64,000 nt of DNA from Nemertoderma westbladi (taxonomy: Eukaryota > Xenacoelomorpha > Nemertodermatida > Nemertodermatidae). Shown one piece after another: positions 1 to 10,600 of the stretch (within the stretch, counting starts at the first letter, position 1; the number at the start of each line of letters is the position of its first letter). The translations under genes were made by a program, and so were the position numbers. The notes beneath the pieces were generated by a model. That model saw only the letters and a program-made list of their open reading frames with translations, was not told where the DNA came from and did no database searches. The stretch lies in assembly GCA_032718475.1 (NCBI GenBank), contig JAUCBJ010006818.1, positions 1 through 64,000 of the forward strand, written 5' to 3'.

Positions 1-790
1 CTACTACTGCTGATGCGGTGAAAATATATCCACCTTCAGGTAGCCTCATTTGTGGGTCCCCAGATGAACATCTAACCGATCTTGGCTTTGTTGATGATCT
101 TGGTTAACCGTCAGAGACATTGGAGTAGCACAGAAGCTGTGGTCTATCTTAGAGAAGGCTGCATCCCGTGTTGGCCTCTTTGTGAATAGCACAAGGACTA
201 CAATTCTGACAGTAAACATGGAATCCATGGAATGACATTCAATCGCTGGATGGACTGGTAAGTCATGTGAATGACTTCTGCAACCTTGGGGTTCAGAGGT
301 CTGGTGAAGATGTCTGAAGGGTAAGCCTGCTCTGCCATCCACAAGCTATCCATGATTTGGAACAGCTGTTATATATCATGCTCTTTAAAGGTACGTGTTT
401 TCCGTGCTTCAGTGGGGCTTGTGCTGCTCTATGGCAGCCAAACTTTGGCACTAACTGTTGATTTAAGAAGACACCACGTCTCTGGATGGTACATACATAC
501 TACAGTAGGATGCTGCTTAAGGTGCACAGAATTGACCACACTTAAGCAATGAGTTGTTATATAACTATGGCAACATCTCATCGCCAAGACCCAGCATCAC
601 CCTGCAGAGTCGCCCCCAGAAGCTTGCGGGGCTCTGTTTTCGCCGGTAGGATCAACCAGTACATGTACAACCTTGTACCGTGGCAGCCTGATCGTGAGAA
701 TAGGCGTGATGGACAGCCAATAACTTTCTAAAACGTCGGCGCAAGGTCACCTGACGTGAGAATAGAGGTGAACGTTACGAGGATGAGGAT
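1..790 (+). pseudogene. Decayed non-LTR retrotransposon (LINE-C), 3' part of reverse transcriptase ORF
   Basis: The plus strand encodes, with frame breaks and stops, the catalytic and C-terminal part of a LINE reverse transcriptase. Near 75-110 it reads LTDLGFVDDLG, matching LTDLDFADDLG of LINE-B in this window (13391-15001). The preceding residues resemble the PPTGS stretch of LINE-B, and near 160-215 it has a VGLFVNS-type segment followed by ILTVN. Near 385-445 it reads VRVFRAS and then VLLYGS, the usual LINE thumb motif, and near 670-730 a C-terminal NLVPWQPD..DGQPITF segment. Stops (for example just after FVDDLG) and several frameshifts make it non-functional. It is cut by the left edge of the window. 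It belongs to the same family as LINE-B but is clearly older. The 3' limit at about 790 is approximate. Confidence 0.8.
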
Positions 791-2696
791 ATTATCGGAA
801 CACTGATAAGTTTACATAATGTAATGTAACAATAAAATGCCACGTGGCGAAATATTTATAATTAAAATAAAATTATTTCATGAAAATAAAAGTATAAAAG
901 TAGTATAGAATTACACCTACAGTTGTTCTAGAATAAAAGTAGTAGTAATAAATATACCAAGTGGGCAGCTGCTTCAGCCAGTAAAACGCCTGGGTGGCTT
1001 TTTGCGTCAATTTTGATGCTGAAAAATTAATAATTTAGTAGTAGTAAAGATAATTTTAATATTTAGTTTAGTGTTTTGTTATGTAAGCCCGCCTCTATAA
1101 CCTGATTCTTTCCTTTAATAAGTTGATTAAATGTTGAATAGTAATTTAATTCGTGAAGTTAATTTCAGAAATCCAATTGACCTAAAGCAGCAACCTAATG
1201 TAAATAAATACGGACCGTATTTACATAAATACATACGGTACAAAGGTAATGTCTGAGGCCAATCAGCTGGTTTATGTATGAGGGTTCCCGTCTCTAGTGT
1301 ACGAAGTCGCAACGTTTGGGGTTGGAAGGTGGAACCTTTAGGCACTTATTTATTGCCTGGCAACCGGGTGGTGCCCAGTTCATAACTGCCGGGTCGCAAA
1401 ATTCCAACTGAGGTTTACCGGCTTTCATAGTCGCTTTATGGAGGATGTACTGTTTCCTAATTATTGGCATAACTTGTTTATATTCGTCGCTCGATGGCCT
1501 ATAAAATATAACGAAAAATTGAATTTATTCGAATTGAATAGGCTGGCTGTATTTTAATATAAATATGAAAGATACGGAATAAGAAATAACTTTTTCCAAA
1601 TTCTTGTAAAAATAAAAAATCTGATGAATTAATTGATATAATCTAAGAAAATTTTGTATAAAATTTGTGTGGGAGAGGTGTATTACCGAGTTAAGATATT
1701 CCAGAACATGGTCTACACCTGGACCCACGTATAACATTCAGAGAGTGGCGCACAAATTGTGATCATCAGCGCAAATTGACCGCAAAGGAAATATTGTTAG
1801 AAACACTGCCATTGTTATCGTATGTTATCTTCTCATCTCCCTAAATGTTTTTAATTAAATTAAATTAATTTTTCAAACCCAAACTCAAACCCAAACTCAA
1901 ACTCAAACCCAAACTAAACACACATTTGGTGTTTGCGGTCATTTTGCGCCATTGGCTCATATAACATTACATAGTCCAAATAAAACAGTGAAATTATTAG
2001 CATTTGTTTGAATATTTGTAGATAGATAACTGTAGTTAGTTACCTTGAGCCGCGGCCGTGAGTATGGGAAGCTTATCTAACTAAATACCAATAACGCGAG
2101 AAATAGAACATGACCTGTGGCACCTAACCAGCAGTCTAAGATCTCGAAACCATCAACAGCGAAAGTTATTCGGTTGACAATGTTTAGCTGAATGCTGCTG
2201 ATAATAGACAGTTTACTGCGTTTGGTTAACTATATTGCCACCCACTACCGCAAAATCTAAGAGTCGCGAGACATCGGGCAGAGACAACAACACTACAGTG
2301 CGGGATGTACTTGACCTCTGGCACTACCAAATATTGAGGTCGCCAATGATATACATTCGCCGGCTTCTCAAGATTTTATAGTCTTATGAGCGGGTGTGTT
2401 GGGCAGCTGACAGAGTGTATGGCTATACAAGGAGACTGTCGGACATTGTATCGGGGAGTGTCGGTGCAGTATCAACGTTGAGACTATTGCCGACCAATTT
2501 GGACCATTTTTTACTGTTTTGGTGTTGCTGAGCGCGGAATCATTCCTTGGACTTAATATGATTAGTTACAGTATCCGCTGCAAACAACTTCCGTGTTTTA
2601 TTACAGTTAATGTTGTCTCTAGTAAAGGAAACAAATTATACATAATCATTCATATACGCGCTCACGTGCCCACCCATACAGAACCAAACATTATTT
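791..2696. other. AT-rich non-coding interval
   Basis: No frame of useful length or recognisable protein was found. Short features include TAG/TAA-rich stretches near 948-960 and 1036-1045. A 12-bp-like tandem run built from CAAACCCAAACT and CAAACTCAAACC lies at about 1872-1916. The rest is unremarkable AT-rich sequence, possibly old decayed repeats. Confidence 0.6.
1872..1916. repeat. Short CAAACYCAAACY tandem repeat
   Basis: The motifs AAACCCAAACTC and AAACTCAAACCC alternate several times in about 45 bp. This is a simple low-complexity run with no sign of function. Confidence 0.7.
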
Positions 2697-2860
2697 AGGA
2701 GCCCAATCGACAGGCGGGATACTTACTGTAAAAATCTGCGGGATACTTACTGTAAAAATCTCAGGATAACACTGACTTAGGAGCCCATACTTACTGTAAA
2801 AATCTGCGGGATACTTACTGTAAAAATCTCAGGATATATAACACTGACTGACTGACTGAT
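2697..2860. repeat. Tandem duplication of an ~82-bp unit
   Basis: AGGAGCCCA occurs at 2697 and again at 2779. Each copy continues with two adjacent copies of a segment containing GATACTTACTGTAAAAATCT, then CAGGATA and AACACTGACT. The first copy has about 12 extra bases after AGGAGCCCA. The second ends in a short GACT tetranucleotide run (about 2843-2857). The nested duplication (24-bp subunit inside an 82-bp unit) is read directly from the sequence. Confidence 0.85.
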
Positions 2861-4480
2861 AAATAGCAAGGTTCACTGGCGATTTTGTTGAAATTTTACA
2901 AGTAAATTGCTTTGGTGGTTCATAATCGCGTTACAAAATATCAGATCAATTCAATGTGTGGTATTCGATATATTTCGTTTTTTGAAATTATTTTGTCGCG
3001 AAATTAAAAGCAATGGTAAAGTAACAACTCCTCCCTGAGCTGCTGTAGCAGCTAGCTGTGTATGAATGGTTGAGTGCAGGGCTGCCTGAGATAGAATTCC
3101 ATCACGAGAATTTCTTGACTACACTGTTCCTGCTGCTGGCTGCTGGCTGAGTCTACACATCCTTTATCAGCTCTCAGGGATAGACAGAAAATAGTTGAGT
3201 TGTCAATAAACAAAATAAAATATACAACTGCAGTAGGATTATATTATTATTCCACGAATCACTGGGCTGATTATTTTGTATAGGATATACTGATATATGT
3301 AGAATGTTCTAATATAGAATAATATTCTTAATATTCTGGATAATATTCTTGTTTTTTTTATTACATAGGATTAGCATCATCTTTTAGCTGAAGCATTAAT
3401 AGTGTAAATTAATTTAATTATATTTTAATACCATTACTACATTGGCATACTGTAAGATAAGTTTTAACATTTCTTACAAATAGTGGTGCGAGCATAAAAC
3501 TCAAATCACGCAAATTTGAAAGAACCGGGTATGTTGTCATAATATCTATCTCCATAGGTTATTATGCTTGACTGGGTCTGGGTGCGGCTTTGCTTTTGGG
3601 ACGGGGTGCTGATTGAAAGGGGGGTTGAAGGGGGGAACTGTCCCCCCTTTTCACTTTGACTGATTTGCGGTTTTGTTAAATTTATATGATATATGTTAAA
3701 TGTTATATGTTAAATTTGTCTTATATCTTGTAAACGTGCTTGATAATTAAATTATTTGTTTCATATTATATTTTTGTTAGTGGTAGCAAAGTTTCATTTT
3801 TTATTATGTGGGACGAGCCACAAAGTCAGCTAGCCTCACGCCTTACAGTTTAGACAATTGTTTAGTTTACTTACTGACTGACATAGTTCATTTGTAATAG
3901 TCTTGGCTAGGATTCTTTCCCCGGGCTCCTTCCAGCCAGCTTGCTGGCGGTCTAGTTTTATGGACAACCATTATCTTCATAATTTGTACTCAATGATACT
4001 ACGGTATGTTAAACGAAACTTATTGGAAAATTAATTAATACGGTCTCTTTGACCCGAGAGCATGTGGGGAAATTAATCTTAATATTGATAATTCATAAAG
4101 TTTATATGCGGAAGTAAATATAAATAAAAGGTAAGTCAAGTGACGTCTCCATAAAATATCTAGCAGATCCAATGTGACCGAAGTTATTCAATCTGCTTTT
4201 ATTTCACACAATCTTTATTATTCTCGAGTTTCAACCCAGGTCGAAGTTAACTTGAATCCGTTCTACATTAAAAAAATAAGTAAATTAAAGTTATGGCCTT
4301 TCAGCCCAGGACTACGCACAAAGTCTGACGATTTAATTGCCCCCAGAACTATTTATTATCAATTATCCCAGAGGAAACTGGTACTGATTTAGCTACTATT
4401 TAAGGATGTAAGGCAGATGGATATTCGCCCAGGCAAAAATCGTACAGAACCGAAAACTCCAATGACCCAGCCTCCCCCCA
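2861..4480. other. AT-rich non-coding interval
   Basis: No gene was recognised. There is a cluster of TAATATTCT-like repeats at about 3306-3352 and a perfect G6/C6 hairpin at 3628-3649. Frames of up to about 70 codons (for example 4174-4392) match nothing recognisable and are probably chance. Confidence 0.6.
3628..3649. repeat. Perfect G6/C6 inverted repeat (hairpin)
   Basis: AAGGGGGG is followed by the 6-base loop AACTGT and then CCCCCCTT, an 8-bp perfect stem. It sits in AT-rich DNA with no adjacent gene, so a terminator role is not supported. Confidence 0.75.
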
Positions 4481-4560
4481 TGCGGGGATAGAACCCACGA
4501 CCACCAGTGACACTTGAATTCAAGGCAATGATTTAATAACCACTACGAGAAGGTGGGACC
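4480..4560 (-). mobile_element. tRNA-derived SINE, head region
   Basis: On the minus strand the segment from about 4550 to 4484 has tRNA-like internal promoter boxes. An A-box-like TCGTAGTGGTTA lies at 4549-4538, and a B-box-like GGGTTCTATCC at 4496-4486, with tRNA-like spacing. The gene is not a functional tRNA: the arms do not pair convincingly and no clear anticodon loop was found. A tRNA-derived SINE head is the simplest reading. The body and tail could not be delimited, so the limits are approximate. Confidence 0.5.
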
Positions 4561-5260
4561 TAAATGATTTTAAAATTAAACGAAAAAATAATAATAAAGT
4601 AGTAGTAAAATTAAAATGCATGCACACGTCATGAACTGTTGTGCAAATTATTTTACAAAGTGCAGTGAACAGAACAAGTCACTGATTGTTACCATACTCC
4701 ACAAATTGATATGTGAAACTCAATCTGAATGATTCACCTCAGCCGTCGGCCTAATACTGAACTAAACTAATTAGTAGTAAGTGATTTTTTTTATCATTAA
4801 TTTTATCATATTCAGTCTGACGTTGAAACCACGTGGCCGCCCATGTGAAGAATAACAGGTTTTATCCCTTTTGAAACTTTATTAAAAAATTTATGAAGAA
4901 TTTGTATATTTCTAAGAATTATCTTTATTAAGTATTTTATAGCGCTAATTTCTATCTTATAACCTGTACATATACTAATTCGTTCATTGTTTTGGTTAGA
5001 TTCAGATGGTAGGCCTATTCTTCACAGGGGGGTAAACTGCAAAGTGAACTATAACAGCAGAAAGTCTAATATATAGAAAAATATCGAAATATACCTTCCT
5101 ATACCTACAGTATATAATATAATTATATTGTATTGTATTTAGTATTAAGTAATTTAGTTGCATGTGTTTTTGTAACGCGTGTTGCACTGCTATTCGTTAC
5201 ATGTATGGGTGTCGCTGGCAGGTTGTATCTGGGAGTGTTGTTGTTCGGCTGGTTAGGTGA
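4561..5260. other. AT-rich non-coding interval
   Basis: No coding frame, RNA gene or long repeat was recognised in this stretch. The minus-strand frame at 5002-5187 matches nothing known and is probably chance. Confidence 0.55.
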
Positions 5261-5414
5261 ATTCTTAGCCCGCGGGTATCCTTAGCCCGCGGGTATTCTT
5301 AGACCGAAATCTGTGAGTACTCTTAGCCCGCACGGAGTGGGTATTCTTAGCCCGCGAGTATTCTTAGCCCGCACAAAGTGGGTATTCTTAGCCCGCGAGT
5401 ATTTTTAGCCCGCA
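5261..5414 (-). repeat. 17-bp minisatellite, short array (CTTAGCCCGCGAGTATT orientation)
   Basis: About seven degenerate copies of a unit with core CTTAGCCCGC followed by GGGTAT or GAGTATT. Some copies have insertions between cores (CACGGAGTGG, CACAAAGTGG). The unit is the reverse complement of the one in the larger array at 15250-15960. The two arrays flank the nested retrotransposon cluster in opposite orientations. Confidence 0.9.
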
Positions 5415-6089
5415 GTAATTATTTTTTGACTACAAAATATATTTTACTTGAAACAATTGGGCGGGATATATAATATTACTGTCAGGATTTCATTCTATGC
5501 CCCATCTAGTTAACATTTATTATGTAATTATCATCACGGTTGCTTCGTTTCTTTGTAAATTGGTACGTTGTACCAGGATGCAACAAGCTGTGGAAGAGTG
5601 CTGCCTCTTTCTTAAAAACACTTAATCCAAAACAGATAGGGGGGGGGGGGGGGGGGGGGAGGGGGGTGGGGAACTTTCGACGCAAACAAAATTCATCCCT
5701 CTCCAGGGGAAATTCGACGCAAATAACAGCTGATTACTTCCAGAAATAAAACTGTAACCTGTTCTATTAAATTTAGTTTATTGTTTTGGTTAAAATAATG
5801 TGCCACTGTAACCTGTTCCTTTCCCTAAATTGAGAATTTAACATTGAGGTGGGATATTAATTATTAGCCGAGATGGGATTTGAGTCCAGTTTCCCCCTCC
5901 CCTGTTTCGATCAAAACCATAAAAATATTATACTGTAAAAGAAAAAAGAGAAAATGAAGTATAGAGTATTAGAATGAACTAACGCAACTGTCTCATTTAT
6001 GTGATTAACTTTTTAGCCAAACAAATAGTCATAAAAAAAGGTTGAGATTGAGTGTAAACTTTTCCACGACAATATTGTTCAGTTATACA
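5415..6089. other. Non-coding interval with poly-G tract
   Basis: No gene was recognised. A G-rich run lies at about 5639-5671 (about 20 consecutive G, then short G runs broken by A and T). ACTGTAACCTGTTC occurs twice (about 5750 and 5806). GGGATTTGAGTCC near 5873 resembles a Pol III B box, but no A box was found upstream, so no SINE is called. Confidence 0.55.
5639..5671. repeat. Poly-G / G-rich tract
   Basis: A homopolymer of about 20 G followed by GAGGGGGGTGGGG. Several adjacent G runs could form a quadruplex. Length errors are likely in a homopolymer of this kind. Confidence 0.9.
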
Positions 6090-6758
6090 GGACGGCCACA
6101 AAGGGTGAAGATCTGGGATTCACACTTCAAGAACGCAGAAGTAGTAGATATCCGGCAACTACAGTCACAGACACCGACTTTGCGGATGACATCGCCCTGC
6201 TCTCTAATACGCTAGCAGATGCACAGCTTCTACTAAATAAAGTGGAGAGGGCTGCCAATGAGGTTGGATTGCATATAAATGCTACCAAGACCGAATTCAT
6301 GACCTTTAATGTTGATGGAAACTGGATAACCATTGATAATAATCAACTAAGGAAGGTCGACGACTTCTAGTACCTTGGATCATGGATAGAGAGTAGCAAA
6401 AAGGACATAGAAGTTAAGAAAGCAAAGGCTTGGGGTAGCTCTATCAAAAATGGATACCATCTGGAAATCAGATCTCTCCAGGCACCTGAAGACTAAGTTC
6501 TTTCGAGCCACAGTGGAAAGTGTATTTTTATACGGGGGTGAGACCTGGACACTGACTAAATCACTTCAACAACGAATTTATGTTTGCTACACAAGCCTAC
6601 TAAGGGCAGCCCTAAACGTCAGCTGGAGACAACACATTACAAACACCGAGCTTTATGGTACAATACCACCTGTATCAACCACCCTCCGTGAACGCAGATT
6701 ACGATTCAGTGGGCACTGCTGGCGAAGTAAAGACGAGGTCATACCAGATCTACTACTA
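6090..6758 (+). mobile_element. LINE-A, left piece: reverse transcriptase fingers/palm to thumb (broken)
   Basis: The plus strand encodes a 5'-truncated LINE reverse transcriptase. From about 6094 it reads GEDLGFTLQERR, then TDFADDIALLS with the FADD catalytic motif, then VGLHINATKTEFM and VDDF. An in-frame TAG at 6368-6370 precedes YLGSWI, and a frameshift follows near 6440. Translation then resumes as LKTKFFRATVESVFLYGGETW, RRLRFSGHCWR and KDEVIPDLLL. The piece ends at about 6755, inside the conserved DLLLWQP stretch. The expected continuation (WQPTHGKRSRGRP) lies about 8.2 kb away at 15002, so this element was split by the minus-strand LINE-B. It is most like RTE-type elements, but the clade is not proven. 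With one stop and one shift it is dead. Confidence 0.8.
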
Positions 6759-6933
6759 GTATCGGCATGCTGCATTGCAGCTGCATTTTTAAGAATGCTG
6801 TGCCGGCTTGTCAACAAAATTGCACCGCCACAACTCCCTATCACCCATGACATTTGCTAGATCATCCGCATCTTCAAGGCCAGTGTCCTTTAAGATGCGT
6901 CTCAAGAAAGTCATGGGCTGTCCACCATGCTTA
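6759..6933 (-). mobile_element. LINE-B, 3' end (C-terminal coding tail and 3' end)
   Basis: Read on the minus strand from 6933, this continues the LINE-B frame that stops at the BEL/Pao insertion (13391). It encodes GGQPMTFLRRILKDTG, DDLANVMGDRELWR and a TAA stop at 6791-6789. That is the usual end of this class of LINE protein, with the conserved RELWR-type motif. Past the stop is a 3' end of only about 30 bp that finishes in TAGTAG-type triplets. The piece joins 13391 when one copy of the 5-bp target duplication (GCTTA on the plus strand, 6929-6933 and 13391-13395) is removed. Confidence 0.85.
6929..6933. repeat. Target-site duplication of BEL/Pao element, left copy
   Basis: GCTTA directly precedes the left LTR and recurs directly after the right LTR at 13391-13395. 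Five bases is a usual length for BEL/Pao insertions. Confidence 0.95.
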
Positions 6934-7431
6934 TGTGGCGAACTGGGCGTTGAGAGATGCAGAGAGTCTTCGATTTTAGAATCCCAGTTGCCGAAGGGAG
7001 TGCAACTATGTGACGGCTCCCAAAGTAGAGGTAGAAGGGTAAGGTGAAGGTTGAAAAAGTTGATTTTGAGTGAACGCGATAACTGAGTTTATTTATAATA
7101 GTTCGTTGAATAATAAGGAAATAGAAGAGGAGACAATTAAATCACTAAACTTTGAAGCAGGGGTTTGCACAAGGAAAAGGTTGTCGACTTGGAAGTGAGG
7201 AAAAGTGGCCAGCAGCTCCTTAAATACCGTCTCAGGAAGCGTCCTGATTGGGTAGCCAAGGAGACTGCTGAGTGGCCAGTTAGCTACGTTTCGATCCTAA
7301 GATTGCCTGCCAACCTTCCCGCTAGAGGGAGGTTGGACAGAGTGCTGTGAAGACAGCAGATTACGTCTCGATCCCAAAAAACGGGTACAGAAAGTTAGAA
7401 ATTCCGGTCGACAACCTGGCGATTATTTACA
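6934..7431 (-). repeat. 3' LTR of BEL/Pao element
   Basis: Direct repeat of 12893-13390. In element orientation it begins TGTAAATAATC and ends CGCCACA, the standard TG...CA ends. The only difference from the other LTR is in the run near 7371-7380 (CCC then six A here, CCCC then five A there). Confidence 0.97.
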
Positions 7432-7441
7432 CTCCCCTCCT
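7432..7441 (-). other. Polypurine tract (plus-strand DNA primer site)
   Basis: On the minus strand AGGAGGGGAG lies directly before the TG of the 3' LTR. Position and composition are those of an LTR-retrotransposon polypurine tract. Confidence 0.85.
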
Positions 7442-7697
7442 AGTTTGATCGCTCAAAATAGGACGATAGATAATCGCCGAAAATACAAAAATAACAAATA
7501 GTAAGAAAACCAATGTTAAAGTAGTGCATACAGACAATATAGGTCAATATAGGTAAGATAAAGTAATATAATGCAATACACTAATATAAATTCAGAATAA
7601 AGTAAGACAGAGTAATATAAGCGTTGAAATCTCAACAACAATGAAAGAACTACAATTTAAGTCCAAACAAACAGTACATAGACGCAGAGAGCGCGAG
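7442..7697 (-). other. Non-coding segment between pol stop and 3' LTR
   Basis: About 256 bp of A-rich sequence with AATATAGGTAAGATAAAGT-like near-repeats and no open frame. It shows that this element has no env-like third gene. Confidence 0.7.
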
Positions 7698-10600
7698 TCA
7701 GTCTACCTCGAGGGGGACAAGTCCAGCAAGGGGGCGCGAGGACACGTGGCCATTGACCCGGACATCCGCTGTGCGTCCTCCAGGGTGGACCCGAACGACG
7801 TTCCCAAGGGGCCAGCTCGATCGCGGCTTGAGAGGGGTATCGACGATGACTATAGCCCCACTCTCAACCTTTGGTGCAGGACGCAGCTTCCTACGCCAGG
7901 ATCGAAGTGTGGGCAGGTACTCGGAGGTCCAGTGCTTCCAGATCGCCTCGGTAGCTGCCACAGATCGGCGCCAGCTGCTCCTCAACTCCTTAGCAGAGCG
8001 ACGGGATGAGGAAGAGAGAGATTGGGGGTAGTCCTTAGGAGAGAGGAGGGCCAATGGCGCAAGAGGTGGCGGAGTGCCACCGAACAGAAAGTGAGCGGGA
8101 GTTAACGGTTCGGTGCTGCTGTCAGGGGATTGTACGAGGGGCCGACGATTGGCTGTCGCTTCAACCTCGGCCAGCACAGTTCGCAGTTCATCGTCTGTGA
8201 GTGCAGCGCGCCCCAGACTCTTCCTGAGCGCCTGCTTCACTACCCCAACCATCCTCTCCCAGAAGCCACCATGCCAGGGGGCGTGGACCGGAATGAAGCG
8301 CCACTCGGTTCCGGCCAGAACTTTACTGAGTAGTTTGAAGGTAGCGGCGTTGTCTGAGTACAACACCTCAGGAACACCCCGTCTGGCCGCGAAACGACGC
8401 AGGGCGTTGTGGGTGTCCTCGGCGTCCATCCGGGAGGTCAACTCGAGGTGTAGTGCGCGGGTAGACGCGCAGGTGAGGAGAAGGATGTAGCGCTTCTCCC
8501 CTTCATTGTTATTGAGACCACCAGCGTAGTCCAAGCCGGTGGACTGGAAGGGTATGACCCCCGGCCTTACCCGGAAGTCAGGAAGCGCCCCCTCTGGGGT
8601 GCAGAAGTGGCGGGAGTTGAAGCGGCGGCAGGGGACGCAGTCATACGTGATCTTCTTACAGATCGAACGCAGACCTGCGATCCACACGGTCTTACTGAGT
8701 TCAGACATCATTGTGGGGACTCCACCATGTTTTGTGACGATGTGGACGTCCCAGGCGAGTAGGCGAGCGAGGGGGGAACCCTTGGGCAGCAGAGGCAGGG
8801 ATTGTTCTTGGGTTCGAGGGCATCCACTGACCAGGTTGGTTGCTGTGTCGATAAATGGCCGGAAGGGCCATAGAGAGGATTCCCGGGTGTCGCCATCCTG
8901 GATTAGGTCGATGTCATTAGACATAGTTGCTCGCTGTTCCAGGTAGAACAGCTGAACAAGGGCGCGGTCTCGTTCCACTTTGCTGAGAGGCCCAGTGGCG
9001 GCAGAGCTGCGGGTTCGCCGACGAACCCTGCAGTTACTGATGAATCGAGAGACCCAGGCCATGACCCGAACTGCTCGGGTCAGGTTAGAAAACCGTTTAA
9101 GGTCAACCACTTGCTCGCTCCCCGTGATGAGTTTAGTCAATAGAGATCGGCGCTCCATTGTCACATGTTGGAGGTCAGTGACCTGGGGGTCAATCGCCGA
9201 GGTGTCGGCGGTGTGAAGGTTACCAGAGGGGCCGAGCCACCAGCTCGAAGAGGCGAGAGCTCCAAGGTCATAACCTCGAGTGCCAATGTCGGCAGGGTTC
9301 TGGCACCCGGGTATGTGGTGCCAGAGATGGAAGGGCGCGAGGACCTGGATGTCGCGCACCCGGTTTCTTACGAAGGTCTTCCAGGTGTTGGGAGGTTTAC
9401 TCAGCCAGGCGAGAGTTATGGTGGAGTCGGAGTGGAAGATAGCTTCTACATCAGGGAAGTCCTTGTGGGCCTTGATAATGGAGCCATAAAGACGTGCCCC
9501 CAGGAGGGCCGCCATCAATTCAAGCCGAGGTAAGGATGGCTTCGGCTTTAGGGGGGCAGCGCGCGCTTTGGCGCAGAGTAGAGTTCGTGTGCCCCCACGA
9601 AACGTGTAGAGGCAGGCGGCATAGGCCTTGAGCGAGGCATCGGCGTAGATCTCGATGCGATCAGGGTTGGAGCAGTCTCGAGGCAGCGTTGGAGGGATCG
9701 CTGGCACCTGAGAGATGAGCTCCAGGCAGCGGCGGGCTGCTTCTGGGTCCAGCCGCTGTTCCCATCCAGAGCCGGCGCACCAGAGGTCCTGCAGTTGCAG
9801 GCGTAGAGAGAGGGTCCAGGGCGAGAGGAGACCAAGAGGGTCGAAGATCGAAGCTGTACACGCGAGCAGAGTTCGTTTGGTAAAGACTTTAGGGGGGTTC
9901 ACGTTCTCGAGGTTGACCGAGATCTCGTCTGAGATGGGGTCCCAAGGGATCCCCAGTACTCGAGTTGGGAGACTCTCCTCGTCACAAGTGGGGTTCGTTG
10001 ACCTCCACTTGTGAAGGTTCATCGAGGCGCGAGACAACAGCTCAGTGAGAGTTTCTCTGAGTGTATTCACGTCTGATGGAGTCTCTCCCCCTAACACCAC
10101 GTCATCGACGTAGAGGCTCTCAATGAGTCGTGAGAGAGTGTGGGGGTCGATGGCCGAGGGGTCAACGACCTGGGGTTTGGCAATCGAGGGGTCATCGACC
10201 ATGAGTTCGACGACCGAGGGTTCACTGACCTGAGGTTCAGCGAACGAGAGGTCACTGACCTGGGGTTGAACGACAGAGTGGTCAGTGTCCGGGACTGGTA
10301 GAGGAAGGGCAGAGCCCTCGGGTAGGCCGAACAGAACACGCAGAGTGGATTGTAGAGCGCTCGGGGAGCAGTTCAGGCCGAAGGGGAGGCGCACGAAGTG
10401 GCTCAACACCTCTCCATCCTCGTCTTGCCACCGAATGCAGAGATAGTCGCGGTCGTGGTCAGCAATCGAGATTTGGTGGAAGGCCTTCACTATGTCCCCG
10501 ACGGCCACACAAGGGTAGACTCTGAAACGTATAGCCACGTTGAAGAGTAATGGTAGGAGATTTGGCCCCGTCTTCAGACAGTGGTTGATCGAGAGGCCAT

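Noticed and set aside
1127-1737. Small minus-strand proteins at 1127-1345 and 1525-1737
   Set aside because: AT-rich, no recognisable motif and no support from neighbours; treated as chance frames.
3628-3649. Rho-independent terminator
   Set aside because: Eukaryotic context and no gene upstream; a bare hairpin only.
4484-4550. Functional tRNA gene on the minus strand
   Set aside because: Only the internal promoter boxes fit; stems are not complementary and no anticodon loop is clear.
5261-5414. Interstitial telomere repeat (CTTAGCCC resembles a TTAGGG-type unit)
   Set aside because: The unit is 17 bp with a GCGAGTATT part and no TTAGGG or CCCTAA runs.
7442-7697. Envelope-like gene of the BEL/Pao element
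   Set aside because: Only 256 bp of A-rich sequence without an open frame lies between pol and the LTR.
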